From Microbacterium foliorum (GTDB lineage Bacteria; Actinomycetota; Actinomycetes; Actinomycetales; Microbacteriaceae), in contig NZ_CP031425.1 in NCBI RefSeq assembly GCF_003367705.1, positions 2,232,001 to 2,296,000 on the forward strand: a stretch of DNA of 64,000 nt. Reading direction: 5' to 3'. Of the stretch, positions 38,676-47,060 are shown in pieces; the first letter of the stretch is position 1, and each line of letters opens with the position of its first letter. The notes beneath the pieces are model-generated. The model was not told the DNA's origin, did no database searches, and worked only from the letters and a program-made list of their open reading frames with translations. The position numbers and the translations under genes were made by a program.

Positions 38676-41000
38676 TCATGCGTCGACGGAGGAGCTCCGA
38701 CGACGGGCGTACACCAGCACGCCGGCACCGATGAGCAGCAGCAGGGCTGCTCCACCGACGAACGGAGCGGCGTCGAAGTCGCTACCGGTCGTGGCGAGGT
38801 TGCCGTCGCCGCCGCCGTTGTTGTTGTTACCGGTGGGCGGGGCCGCGGCGACCGTGAAGGTCACGGCTGCGCTGCTCACCGACGTCTCGCCGGCGGAAGC
38901 CTGCACCGCAGAGACGACGTACTCTCCGTTGGCGAGAGCCGTGGTGAGAGTCAGCGACCAGGCGCCGTCTGCTGCGACGGTCGTCTGACCGACGAGCTCG
39001 CCACCGGTAGCGTTGCGCACCGTCACGGTGGCAGTCGCACCTGCGACGCCAGTACCCGAGATGGTCGGGGTGGAGTCATCGGTGGTCGCGCCGTTCGTCG
39101 GCGACGTGATCGCGGGAGCCGCGATCGGTGCCGCCGGAGCGATGACCGTCACCGAGGTGGTGCCGGGGATCGCGATGGTGCCGACCGTCTGTGCGGCCAC
39201 GATCTCCGTTGCGTCGTACTGGTTCACGGTCACGTTGCCGGACCATGCGCCCGCGCCGTCAGCGGTCACGGTGTCGACGGCAGCGCCGCCCACCGAGAGA
39301 GTGACGGTGGCGCCGGGAGTCGCGGTTCCGGTGACGTCGATCTCCTCACCACCGGTGACAGCGGAGCCGTCCTCCGGGGTCAGGATCACGAGCGGAGCAG
39401 AAGCGAACGGCTCAGCTGCACCCGAGAGGGTGTAGTTGCCGAGGCTGCCGTATGCGTCGTATCCGTTGGCGTTCAGCGCGGTCGCCGTCGCGGGGTCGCC
39501 CGCTCCGACGCCCTCGACGGCGAGGTAGTAGACCCCGGCCTCGAGGTTCGGGACCGTGACGGAGGCGTTGAGGCCGGCCGCGACGGTGTCCGAGGTGCGC
39601 GTGGACTCGGGGTTGTTCTCCGCGAGAACGGCGCCCGATGCGTCGACGACGCTCAGCTTCGCGTCGAGGTTCGGCGAGATGTTCGCGACCTGGACGTTCG
39701 CAGTGAGCGCGCCACCTGCGGTCGTGAGTGCGAACACATCGACGTCGGAGTTGCTCTCGATGACCGAAGCGGCCCCGAAGGTGCCCGCTGCGTTGTCGAG
39801 CGTCTGCGCGGTCTCAGGCGTGTTGCCGACGGTGTCCGCTGCGTAGTCGGCACGGTCAGTCCACGTGAAGTTCAGCGTGAGCTGCGGGCCAGCCGGGTTG
39901 CAGTCTCCGTTGGGACCGACGGCGAAGATGACGTCGCCAGGCTTCGGGTCGCTCGGGTTGGCCGTGCTGCCGGCAGGCAGGCACACGCTGTTTCCGGTGT
40001 ACGGGGATCCGTCCGGGAGCGTCGCGTTGACGAAGAGCGGGCCGCCTGCCGCGCGATCGGTGATCGTCGCGAGGTCGTCCTGGTCGTTCGTGGCTCCGGC
40101 GTAGGCGCCGGCCGACCACTGCGAGACGGGAACGTAGTAGGCGGCGCCCATGATCGTTCCCCACACGCCGTCCTCGGGGGCGTAGTACTCGCCGCCGCCG
40201 GCACCGCTGATGCCGTCGTGCTCGAGACCGAAGTTGTGACCGGACTCGTGGGCGGCGATCTCAGCGATCGCCTTCGGCGAGCCACCGGTTCCCTCGGTGA
40301 ACACGAGTGCGCCGGTGAGGTAGTCGGATCCCGTGCCACCGAGCCAGGCGATTCCACCGTTGCCTGCGGCAGCGGGGAGGACCTCGTCGTAGGAGTCGGT
40401 GATGATCACGTGCGAGCCGTACACGTTGTCGTCCTGCGACGTCTTGTAGAGAGCGTCGTCGCTCGGACGCGTGGTCGTGACGTTCACGTTGAACGGTGCG
40501 TAGTCCTCGGCCACAGCAGCCCAGACGGCCGCGCGGTCGGTGACGGCAGCGGCGGGCGCGAAGGGCAGCGACGCAATACCGGAGTCGGTGTTCCAGTGCG
40601 TGCCCTCGAGGGTCTCGCCGTCGAAGTCGAGGTAGACCGTCACGGGTGCCCCGGGGCGGGATCCGGCGGCAGGAGTGCCGGGGATCGCAGCGCCTTCAGG
40701 AGCCGCGGGGAGTGCGAGCGTGCGAAGGCTCTGCGACTCGTGGATCTGGTCGTTGAAGTAGAAGAAGCCCTTGTCGGTCACGCTGATGAGACCGGCTTCC
40801 TCCTGGTTCTTGATCTCCTCTGCGGAGGTGCCCGACTGGGCGGCCGCGAGGTCGTACTTGGAGGCGGAAGACTGGAGCTCTACCGGACCATCCTGTGCGT
40901 CGTCGGCCGCAGCCGGAACGACCGCCCCTCCGAGTGCCAGAGCGCCTGCTCCGATGGTCGCCACGGCGCCTGTAAGCCACCGACGTTTCGTATTTTTCAC
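38676..41000 (-). CDS. Secreted zinc metalloprotease (reprolysin-like) with LAXTG sorting signal
   Basis: From GTG 41000 (AGGGGA upstream) the protein has 774 residues. It has a signal peptide (1-33, ending VVPAAA), a propeptide (about 45-95), a zinc peptidase domain with HESGHNFGLEHDG (His251-Glu252-His255-His261), as in reprolysin/M12 enzymes, then a pre-peptidase-C-like domain (DVDVFALTTAGG) and two Ig-like repeats of the TPGATVTLSV/TVRNATGGEL type. It ends with LATTG, a membrane helix and RRRSSS: LAXTG is the motif of class E sortases of high-GC Gram-positives, so covalent attachment to the wall is likely. Substrate unknown. Confidence 0.88.
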   Translation of the reverse strand: MKNTKRRWLTGAVATIGAGALALGGAVVPAAADDAQDGPVELQSSASKYDLAAAQSGTSAEEIKNQEEAGLISVTDKGFFYFNDQIHESQSLRTLALPAAPEGAAIPGTPAAGSRPGAPVTVYLDFDGETLEGTHWNTDSGIASLPFAPAAAVTDRAAVWAAVAEDYAPFNVNVTTTRPSDDALYKTSQDDNVYGSHVIITDSYDEVLPAAAGNGGIAWLGGTGSDYLTGALVFTEGTGGSPKAIAEIAAHESGHNFGLEHDGISGAGGGEYYAPEDGVWGTIMGAAYYVPVSQWSAGAYAGATNDQDDLATITDRAAGGPLFVNATLPDGSPYTGNSVCLPAGSTANPSDPKPGDVIFAVGPNGDCNPAGPQLTLNFTWTDRADYAADTVGNTPETAQTLDNAAGTFGAASVIESNSDVDVFALTTAGGALTANVQVANISPNLDAKLSVVDASGAVLAENNPESTRTSDTVAAGLNASVTVPNLEAGVYYLAVEGVGAGDPATATALNANGYDAYGSLGNYTLSGAAEPFASAPLVILTPEDGSAVTGGEEIDVTGTATPGATVTLSVGGAAVDTVTADGAGAWSGNVTVNQYDATEIVAAQTVGTIAIPGTTSVTVIAPAAPIAAPAITSPTNGATTDDSTPTISGTGVAGATATVTVRNATGGELVGQTTVAADGAWSLTLTTALANGEYVVSAVQASAGETSVSSAAVTFTVAAAPPTGNNNNGGGDGNLATTGSDFDAAPFVGGAALLLLIGAGVLVYARRRSSSVDA

Positions 41001-41697
41001 TATTTTCGAATCCCCTGGGTCGATAGACGGACAACGCCGCCAAACATACCAATATTCAGGAAAAGACAACCTCTCTCCCAGGGTTTTCACAGATAACGTT
41101 TACCGCCTCGAACATGCGGCCCTCCCCCGGTCCCGCGGAGCCGAGCCGTCGAGGCGATTCGCCACTCAACGTTGTGCCAAGCCGGGGCCGAGCTCCGGGC
41201 GAGATTCGCTCGCCACCAGCGCATCGGACTACTCATCTTCGAGAAGCCTCAACCTCAGAATGAGGGTTCGGCCTGGGAGGGAACAGCGGAGGGACTCTCT
41301 CTCAACGGATCATGTGTGTGACCGTGCTGAGGAAGAGTCCCCCGACCGCAGCGGCTCCGACGCGGCCCCAGACCATGGTCGGTGCGCGCTCTCGTCCGCG
41401 ATGGTACGTCGCATATGCCCTGGTGCATATCCCATAGTGGATGGGGGCGGGTCGGCGTACCCTCGTTGATGTCGAAAGTGACCTCACGCCGGTCGCGTCG
41501 TTCGACGCCGCCACCTCAGACAGCTCGGCGCCGCGCCGCGAGAACTACCGGGACGGTCCGCGTTCGGGGCAACGGTGCGCCCGCCGCGGGCTGGGGTCCC
41601 GCATGACGGCGGACGCACCTGGTACTGGTCGGACTGCTGAAGGACTCTCGCCGAGCGGGTACCGATGAACCGCGAGGCAAGAGCCCCATACCTAACG
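41001..41697. other. About 700 bp without a convincing gene
   Basis: The first 100 bases hold the A/T-rich promoter region of the protease gene (TATGTT and similar boxes on the minus strand). The rest has no frame with a good ribosome-binding site and coding pattern; a 24-codon frame MVWGRVGAAAVGGLFLSTVT (minus, ending about 41302) with a hydrophobic run is the only weak candidate. Confidence 0.5.
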
Positions 41698-42246
41698 TCA
41701 CCCCGTCTTCCATCCGTCTTCGACGTTCCAGGGGCGGAGCGAGCCGCCCTCCTCGAACCAGTCCTCTATCCGTGCATCGTCGTCCGAGACATCCGCAGGG
41801 GGGCGTCGTGCGAACGATACGGATCCGGCCAGGGCGGCCACCGCTGCGGCGCGTACCTGTTCCCGCTGCGATGCGTCCTCGAAGCGGTGAGCGGCGACCT
41901 CTCGAGCCGCAGTGATCCCGATAGAGATATCGGCCAGCCGTTCCGCGATCCTGGCGGCGAGCCCGTCCCGGAGCTCTTCGAGATTCGTGTTCGCGATCTC
42001 CAGACGACGATCGGCGACACGCAACTCGACGGTCGAGTACCCGTGGGCAGACAGGTACGCACGCGTCGCGCTGCCCTGGATCGCGGCCACTTCGTCGCGA
42101 TCCGTCTTGCGCGTGAACACCGCTTCCACGGTGTAGCGATCCGGCGCTTCTCCCGTCATCAGCGTCGCAGGAAGCGACCCGATGAGAATGGACCCCAGAC
42201 CCAGCAGTTCGGAGCTTTGCCCCGCGATCTTCAGTTGTGTGTTCAT
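41698..42246 (-). CDS. Hypothetical protein
   Basis: A 182-residue soluble protein, MNTQLKIAGQSSELLGLGSI, with a helical middle (NTNLEELRDGLAARIAERLADISI, cut) and an acidic C-terminus (DDDARIEDWFEEGGSLRPWNVEDGWKTG, cut). No family recognised. It is divergent from the Trp leader and trpS; its promoter would lie in the 110 bp between them. Confidence 0.6.
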   Translation of the reverse strand: MNTQLKIAGQSSELLGLGSILIGSLPATLMTGEAPDRYTVEAVFTRKTDRDEVAAIQGSATRAYLSAHGYSTVELRVADRRLEIANTNLEELRDGLAARIAERLADISIGITAAREVAAHRFEDASQREQVRAAAVAALAGSVSFARRPPADVSDDDARIEDWFEEGGSLRPWNVEDGWKTG

Positions 42247-42347
42247 ACACGGACGTTACGCCCCGAAACTGGGCGCGTTCACAGTTCCGTCTGCGCATGC
42301 CGGGAGCGGGAGTAGGAGACTTCAGGCGCCGGATGCGGCTGTTCGGC

Positions 42348-42353
42348 TACTCT
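42348..42353 (+). promoter_or_regulatory. -10 box of the Trp leader transcript
   Basis: TACTCT stands exactly 6 bases before the leader-peptide ATG, so the leader ORF should begin at the 5' end of the mRNA. A -35 element is not clear. Confidence 0.6.
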
Positions 42354-42359
42354 GAGCGC

Positions 42360-42407
42360 ATGCGTTTCACCGTTGCGTCGTGGTGGTGGCTGCGTCCGCA
42401 GCCGTAA
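42360..42407 (+). CDS. Trp leader peptide (15 aa, WWW)
   Basis: The frame encodes MRFTVASWWWLRPQP and stops with TAA. Three consecutive Trp codons (42381-42389) in so short a peptide, directly before a tryptophanyl-tRNA synthetase gene and inside a three-way alternative hairpin set, are the hallmark of ribosome-mediated attenuation. A related system controls the auxiliary trpS of Streptomyces coelicolor. No ribosome-binding site is visible, in keeping with a leaderless start at the -10-proximal ATG. Confidence 0.85.
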   Translation: MRFTVASWWWLRPQP

Positions 42408-42440
42408 CGCATTCACGCGCGGGCTGCACGGCAGCCCGCG
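42388..42440 (+). promoter_or_regulatory. Trp attenuator with strands 1:2, 2:3 and 3:4
   Basis: GGCTGC (strand 1, 42388-42393) can pair with GCAGCC (strand 2, 42398-42403); GGCTGC (strand 3, 42422-42427, within CGCGGGCTGC) can pair with strand 2 or with GCAGCC (strand 4, 42431-42436, within GCAGCCCGCG). Stalling on the Trp codons masks strand 1 and frees strand 2 for strand 3 (antiterminator). A ribosome at the leader stop codon (42405-42407) masks strand 2 and allows the 10-bp 3:4 hairpin (terminator). No U-run follows, so termination could be Rho-aided. Confidence 0.8.
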
Positions 42441-42490
42441 AACCATGGCGGCACCCCACGTCCGTGCAGCTCCTCGATTCAGGAGCAGAC

Positions 42491-43525
42491 ATGGACTCAT
42501 TCACCGCCACCGCCGAGCGCATGCCCGAGCTGCGCGCTCGGATCGCCGCGCACCCCGAGCAGTTCCGGGTGCTGACCGGAGAACGCCCCACGGGACGCCT
42601 GCATCTCGGGCACTACTTCGGCACGGTGCGAGAGCGTGTCCGATTGCAGTCGCTCGGGGTGGAGACCTTCGTGATCCTGGCCGACTACCAGGTCATCACC
42701 GACAGAGACGTCGCGGGGAACATCCGCGAGAACGTCTACGAGGCGGTGCTCGACTACCTCGCCGCCGGTCTCGATCCGCAGTCGTCGACGATCTTCACCC
42801 ACTCGGCCGTTCCCGCACTCAACCAGCTCCTCCTCCCCTTCCTCAGTCTCGTCACCGAGGCCGAGCTGCACCGCAACCCCACGGTGAAGGCCGAGCTGGC
42901 GGCATCCGGCCGTGCGCTGAGCGGACTGCTGCTCACCTACCCCGTGCACCAGGCCGCCGACATCCTCTTCTGCAAGGGCACTCTCGTCCCCGTAGGGAAA
43001 GACAATCTGCCGCACGTCGAAGTCACTCGCACGATCGCGCGCCGCTTCAACGAGCGCTACGGGGAGGTCTTCCCGGAGCCGGCGGCGCTCATCACCGAGG
43101 CACCCGAGCTTCCGGGCCTCGACGGCCGCAAGATGTCCAAGAGCTACGGCAACGCGATCGCACTGGGGATGACGGCCGATGAGACAGCCACCGTCATCCG
43201 GCGAGCGCGTACCGACTCCGAGCGCTCGATCACCTACGACCCCGAGAACCGTCCTGAGGTGTCCGGCCTGCTCACGACCGCCGCGATCATCCTGGGCCGC
43301 GACCCCGGCGAGCTCGCGGACGAGGTGGGCGACGCCGGAGCCGGGGGGCTGAAGACCCTCACCATCGACGCCGTGAACGATTTCCTGGCCGAGCACCGTG
43401 CGCGCCGCGCAGAGCTCACCGTCGGCGACGCGGCAGCGGTGCTCCGCGAAGGGAACGAGCGGGCGCAGAGCATCGCCGCCGACACCCTCCACGAGGTGCG
43501 AGCCGCGATGGGCATGCTCTATTGA
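42491..43525 (+). CDS. trpS: Tryptophanyl-tRNA synthetase
   Basis: A 344-residue class I synthetase that charges tRNA-Trp. It has the HIGH equivalent HLGH (38-41) in TGRLHLGHYFGTVRERV and KMSKS (214-218). The sequence is of the diverged bacterial group in which auxiliary, indolmycin-resistant enzymes fall; that it is a second copy cannot be tested inside this window. ATG 42491 follows AGGAG. Expression should rise when charged tRNA-Trp is scarce, through the attenuator upstream. A strong terminator follows. Confidence 0.92.
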   Translation: MDSFTATAERMPELRARIAAHPEQFRVLTGERPTGRLHLGHYFGTVRERVRLQSLGVETFVILADYQVITDRDVAGNIRENVYEAVLDYLAAGLDPQSSTIFTHSAVPALNQLLLPFLSLVTEAELHRNPTVKAELAASGRALSGLLLTYPVHQAADILFCKGTLVPVGKDNLPHVEVTRTIARRFNERYGEVFPEPAALITEAPELPGLDGRKMSKSYGNAIALGMTADETATVIRRARTDSERSITYDPENRPEVSGLLTTAAIILGRDPGELADEVGDAGAGGLKTLTIDAVNDFLAEHRARRAELTVGDAAAVLREGNERAQSIAADTLHEVRAAMGMLY

Positions 43526-43592
43526 CGCGGTGGACAGCACCTGATCGATGACGAGAATGCCACCGCCAGGGTTCGACGTCGGTGCGACAAAG

Positions 43593-43628
43593 CCCTCGCA
43601 GGGATGACACCGGTCATCCCTGCGAGGG
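43593..43628 (+). terminator. Terminator after trpS
   Basis: A perfect 16-bp stem CCCTCGCAGGGATGAC / GTCATCCCTGCGAGGG with the loop ACCG, 68 bp after the trpS stop. Confidence 0.85.
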
Positions 43629-43699
43629 ACGCGCGTGCGGGCGGGACCGTGGATCGTTGAAGATACGGCGCATCGGGTGCTGTGAGAAACGGAGACCTC

Positions 43700-45097
43700 G
43701 TGCCAGACGAGCTGAATACCATCGCCGCTACGACTGCGGAAGCAAGGACGGCAGGCGAGAGGCGGGCGCAGTCGCGGACGAACGAGAAGCTCGGCTCCCG
43801 CGGAGAGATCACTCGGATGGTGGGCGTCGACTTCGCCCGTTTCCTCGCCATCATCGGAATGTTCTGCGCGCATCTCATGACGACGCGCGGCCAGCCCGGC
43901 TACATGCCCTGGCTGACGAGCGTCGTGGAGGGGAACGCATCGACCCTGTTCGCGGTCGTTGGCGGGGTCAGCGTCGTCTTCGCGACCCGCTCCTATCTGG
44001 AGCGCGGCTACGTCGCAGCCGCCCGGTGGGCGATGCTCGCTCGGGGTCTCCTCGTCATCCTGATCGGAATGACGCTCGCACTCGCACCGGGAAACGTCGT
44101 GGTCGTCCTGGTGTACTTCGGAGTGGCGATGCTCTGTACGATCCCGTTCTTGCGGATCGCTCCGAAGTGGCTGCTCGTCTCCGCGAGCATCCTCGCGCTG
44201 GTGGGCCCCATCGCGAACGCGAATCTCCGAGCAGTACTCGGCGTCATGGATGAGGGTGGCGGCATCGATTGGACGCAATGGGGGGATCCGACGGTCGCAT
44301 TACGAGCCGTCTTCCTCACCGGGACGTACCCGGTCGTCACGTGGCTCGTGTACCTGCTCGTGGGCATGGCCTTCGCCAAGCGGTTGGTCGCCGCAGTCGG
44401 AACGGCCACCGAGCTCCGTTTCTTGGGGCGGACGGCCGGACTGGGTACCCTCCTGGCCGCGTTCGCTCTGGGAACCAGCTCTCTGATCTTCGAGGCCTTC
44501 GGGCGAAGCTCGATGGTGGCAGCGATGCCCGGGGCTTCCACCGACATGATGGGCACCGTCGTGGAAGGGCCGGGCTTCGGGGCCCCCTTCTCGCCCGCAC
44601 CGTGGGCGCTCGCCCTGCAGACGCCCCACACGGGGGCGACTCTCGACATCGTGCGCGGAGTGGGCATCGCGCTTGTCGTGATCGCAACCATGCTGTTGCT
44701 CGCCCGAGCGCTTCCGAAACCTGCGCTTCGCATCCTGGAGCCGGTTCGAGCAGCGGGTGCCGCACCACTCACTGTTTACGTGCTGCATGTACTCGCGGCC
44801 TCCGCAGCGGTGAACGTCTTACTGATGGCCACTCCCCCTCCGACGACCATTCCCTGGTGGTACCTCGGTCCTGCCATCGTCGCCTGCCATGTGCTGGGGG
44901 CAGTCGCTGTCGGTGCGCTGCTGGCCGCGCTGAAGCGACGCGGTCCTCTCGAGGCCTGTGTCAGCGGGATCTCCGGGGCCGTGGCAAGATCCTTCGGTGG
45001 CGTCACCGCTGCAGGCCCTCATCCTCAGCCGACGGGCGAGAGAGCTGCGCGGAAGGACTCGTCGTCGCTCGCCTCGAGTCGCGACACCAGTACCTGA
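43700..45097 (+). CDS. Polytopic membrane protein, DUF418/DUF1624-like (acyltransferase-type)
   Basis: A 465-residue protein with about ten membrane helices. After a 40-residue hydrophilic N-terminus it has RMVGVDFARFLAIIGMFCAHL and later LTVYVLHVLAASAAVN, the two conserved segments of DUF418/DUF1624/heparan-acetyltransferase-like membrane proteins (first-helix Asp-Arg, late His in the last helices). The role in Microbacterium is unknown; relatives are thought to modify cell-surface glycans. GTG 43700 is chosen for GGAG 5 bases upstream; GTG 43682 is in frame. Confidence 0.8.
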   Translation: MPDELNTIAATTAEARTAGERRAQSRTNEKLGSRGEITRMVGVDFARFLAIIGMFCAHLMTTRGQPGYMPWLTSVVEGNASTLFAVVGGVSVVFATRSYLERGYVAAARWAMLARGLLVILIGMTLALAPGNVVVVLVYFGVAMLCTIPFLRIAPKWLLVSASILALVGPIANANLRAVLGVMDEGGGIDWTQWGDPTVALRAVFLTGTYPVVTWLVYLLVGMAFAKRLVAAVGTATELRFLGRTAGLGTLLAAFALGTSSLIFEAFGRSSMVAAMPGASTDMMGTVVEGPGFGAPFSPAPWALALQTPHTGATLDIVRGVGIALVVIATMLLLARALPKPALRILEPVRAAGAAPLTVYVLHVLAASAAVNVLLMATPPPTTIPWWYLGPAIVACHVLGAVAVGALLAALKRRGPLEACVSGISGAVARSFGGVTAAGPHPQPTGERAARKDSSSLASSRDTST

Positions 45098-45245
45098 TCC
45101 GCAGCGCGGGCCACAGCGGAGACAAGATCGAGGTTCGCTCGGGGGCCGGGGAGGGCCGAATGCTCGACCAGAAAGCCAGCTGATCCGCCATGTCGGTGGC
45201 CTGCAGCGCGGCGCCCCAGTCGACGGCATCCTTTATGACCCGATC
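45025..45245 (-). pseudogene. Probable remnant of a HEAT-like/hypothetical protein gene (frameshifted)
   Basis: Two adjacent minus-strand frames join into one protein-like sequence: DAVDWGAALQATDMADQLAF in one frame and, one base shifted, FLVEHSALPGPRANLDLVSAVARAADQVLVSRLEASDDE (cut) to a stop at 45025. A stop codon bounds it upstream and there is no start. It partly overlaps the end of the membrane-protein gene on the other strand. I read it as a decayed 3' gene end; evidence is only the look of the composite peptide. Confidence 0.35.
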
Positions 45246-45374
45246 CTAATTCCGCACGCCCTCGTCTCACCTTCGGACGACAGTACGCACCGCTGATCTG
45301 ACACGCGCCGATAGTCTGAGTCGCGTGGCGCGGACGACAGCCCGCGACGTCACAGGTGAACGGATGGGGGCCTC

Positions 45375-46211
45375 ATGAGCACGCGGACCATGGTGTTGCA
45401 CAGTGCGCACCAGGACCAGTTCGACTTCGCGGACAGAGACCTCGTGTTCTACGACCAGCCCTACGGCACCGAGCAGCTGTCACGCGTCACCGATGTGCAC
45501 CTGTGGTCTCCCCTCGACGGTCCCATAGACCGCCTCCCCGAGATCATCAGCGCGATGCCGAATCTGAAGTCTCTGAGCATCGGCCCGGGGAGGGTCCTCC
45601 CCACCGTCGTCACGGAACTGCGGCAGGGCGACCTCCCCGAGAATCTCGAAGAGCTCTCGGTGCACATCGGCGATCGGACCCTGGTGTGGCCGAATGTGGT
45701 GGTGCCGAATCTGAAGTCCCTCTACGTCGGCGAACCCTTCCGCTTCAAGAACGAGCACTTCCCCGGGCTCCGCACGCTCTCCCTCTACCCGCAGAGATCT
45801 CTGAACAATGTGCGGCAGGCGCTCGAACTGCCGCTGGAAGAGCTGAACCTGTTGAATGTGCCGACGGACGAGCAGATCTTCCGTCTCGTCGAACCCGTCG
45901 GGCTTCGCCGCCTCGGGCTGATCGGTGGGCGCACGCTGACGAGCCTCACCGGGATCCGCGTGCTCCCCGGGTTGGAGTCGTTGCGCCTGAAGAACCTCAC
46001 CTCTCTGGGTGACATCTCGGAGCTTGCTGCGCTCGCGCGACTCGAGATCGTGAACATCCAGTACTGCAAGAAGATCACCGGCATCGCCGCCATCAACGAC
46101 CTGCCCCGACTGCGCAGGCTCACCCTGGTCGGATGCGGGACCATCGGCCTCGAGACGATCGAGACGAAGCTGTCGACACTGGAATGGGTCAACACGGGCG
46201 CGACCTGGTGA
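45375..46211 (+). CDS. Leucine-rich-repeat-like hypothetical protein
   Basis: A 278-residue protein without signal peptide. Repeats of about 20-24 residues with LxxLxL spacing are visible: MPNLKSLSIGPGRVL, LPENLEELSVHIG, VPNLKSLYVGEPFRF, FPGLRTLSLYP, LPGLESLRLKNLTSLGDISELAALARLEIVNI (cut) and LPRLRRLTLVGCGTIG. It probably forms a small solenoid used for protein binding. It stands beside the possible SUKH-like gene and the island, a setting where toxin-immunity proteins are often found, but no toxin is visible. ATG 45375 chosen. Confidence 0.7.
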   Translation: MSTRTMVLHSAHQDQFDFADRDLVFYDQPYGTEQLSRVTDVHLWSPLDGPIDRLPEIISAMPNLKSLSIGPGRVLPTVVTELRQGDLPENLEELSVHIGDRTLVWPNVVVPNLKSLYVGEPFRFKNEHFPGLRTLSLYPQRSLNNVRQALELPLEELNLLNVPTDEQIFRLVEPVGLRRLGLIGGRTLTSLTGIRVLPGLESLRLKNLTSLGDISELAALARLEIVNIQYCKKITGIAAINDLPRLRRLTLVGCGTIGLETIETKLSTLEWVNTGATW

Positions 46212-46249
46212 CCGCGTGCCCAGAGAGACTGCTCGGTAGCCTGGGGACC

Positions 46250-46783
46250 ATGACGGAGCTCTTCCGAACGGCCACCGGATGCTTGCAACACGCCGGGTGG
46301 ACCTATGAGCCGCCTACGTCCACGGGCGACGGTGCTCCCTTCCCGCTGCGCACAGCACCCGACACGGTGATCCGCTGGGCGTCCTCGTTCTCACTGCTCG
46401 CGAATGTAGATGAGACGGTGTGGTTCTTGTCCCGCGACGATTACTCGACGGGCGCGGACGGTGCGTTCGCGTGGAACGAGTACGAACAGCTGAGCCTCCA
46501 GGCTGCGACAACGGATGACGAGGCGGCCGCGATCTCCCGTTTCTGGACGCGCCACCTCCCCCTGCTGCTCTCCGTGCGCAACGGATACGAGTATCTGGCC
46601 GTGCGAGACGATGGAGCAGTCGTCCACGGAGCGGAGCCCGAGTTCGAAGAAGCGGTCGTCGTCTTCTCGCATTTCGACGATCTGCTGACGCACATCATCT
46701 CGTGGCCGGCCCGACTCGACCACGTCATCGACGGACTGCTGTTCGATGCGATCAGCATCCCTGACACGGGGCCGGGCCACTGA
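46250..46783 (+). CDS. Hypothetical protein, possibly SUKH (SMI1/KNR4)-like
   Basis: A 177-residue acidic protein, MTELFRTATGCLQHAGWTYE, with RNGYEYLAVRDDGAVVHGAEPEFEEAVVVFSHFDDLL (cut) near the end. The Gly-Tyr-x-Tyr-hydrophobic, DDG and late Phe-Asp-x-Leu-Leu spacing recalls the SUKH superfamily of polymorphic-toxin immunity proteins, but I cannot confirm it. ATG 46250 lies 7 bases after TAGCCT. It is the last chromosomal gene before the island. Confidence 0.55.
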   Translation: MTELFRTATGCLQHAGWTYEPPTSTGDGAPFPLRTAPDTVIRWASSFSLLANVDETVWFLSRDDYSTGADGAFAWNEYEQLSLQAATTDDEAAAISRFWTRHLPLLLSVRNGYEYLAVRDDGAVVHGAEPEFEEAVVVFSHFDDLLTHIISWPARLDHVIDGLLFDAISIPDTGPGH

Positions 46784-46861
46784 CCCTCGGGGCTGCGGAC
46801 CGACTGTGGTCGCACGACTTCGGAGGGGCTTTGGAGGGGCTGGCGTTTCGCAGACATGCAG

Positions 46862-46895
46862 AAGGCCCGGAGAATCTTGCGAGTTTCCGGGCCTT
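46862..46895. terminator. Terminator between the SUKH-like gene and the tRNA fragment
   Basis: AAGGCCCGGA (46862-46871) pairs with TCCGGGCCTT (46886-46895), then TCTCT on the plus strand. It would also have ended the original minus-strand tRNA transcript. Confidence 0.7.
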
Positions 46896-46899
46896 TCTC

Positions 46900-46943
46900 T
46901 GGTGGGCTGACAGGATTTGAACCTGCGACCCCCTGACCCCCAG
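46900..46943 (-). pseudogene. 3' half of a tRNA-Pro gene (left island junction)
   Basis: On the minus strand this reads from the anticodon loop (CTGGGGG) through the T-arm GCAGG-TTCAAAT-CCTGT to CAGCCC-ACCA. It differs at one base in 36 from the same part of the intact tRNA-Pro at 60156-60191. Its acceptor strand CAGCCC fits the 5' half at 60266-60304 (CGGGCTG), not the intact copy (CGGGATG). G72 appears missing. Beyond 46943 the sequence is unrelated to tRNA. Confidence 0.8.
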
Positions 46944-47035
46944 GTAGACGGTTCGGGTCAAATCCTTGAATTTCCGGGGTTCTCCGCCCCTCAAACGACC
47001 CTGTTTCACGTCATGAATTGCATGGTTTGCATGCA

Positions 47036-47060
47036 TCAGGTCCCGGCCAGGTCCCGGCTC
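47036..47060. repeat. Left copy of the island-end repeat (integrase arm-site candidate)
   Basis: T followed by two tandem copies of CAGGTCCCGGC and TC; the same 25 bases recur at 59990-60014 in the same orientation. Tandem short motifs near both ends of an element with a tyrosine integrase suggest arm-type binding sites. Confidence 0.65.

Noticed and set aside
41302..41514. Small minus-strand ORF with a hydrophobic end
   Set aside because: No ribosome-binding site, and most of the frame is Arg/Thr-rich noise; only the last 24 codons look protein-like.
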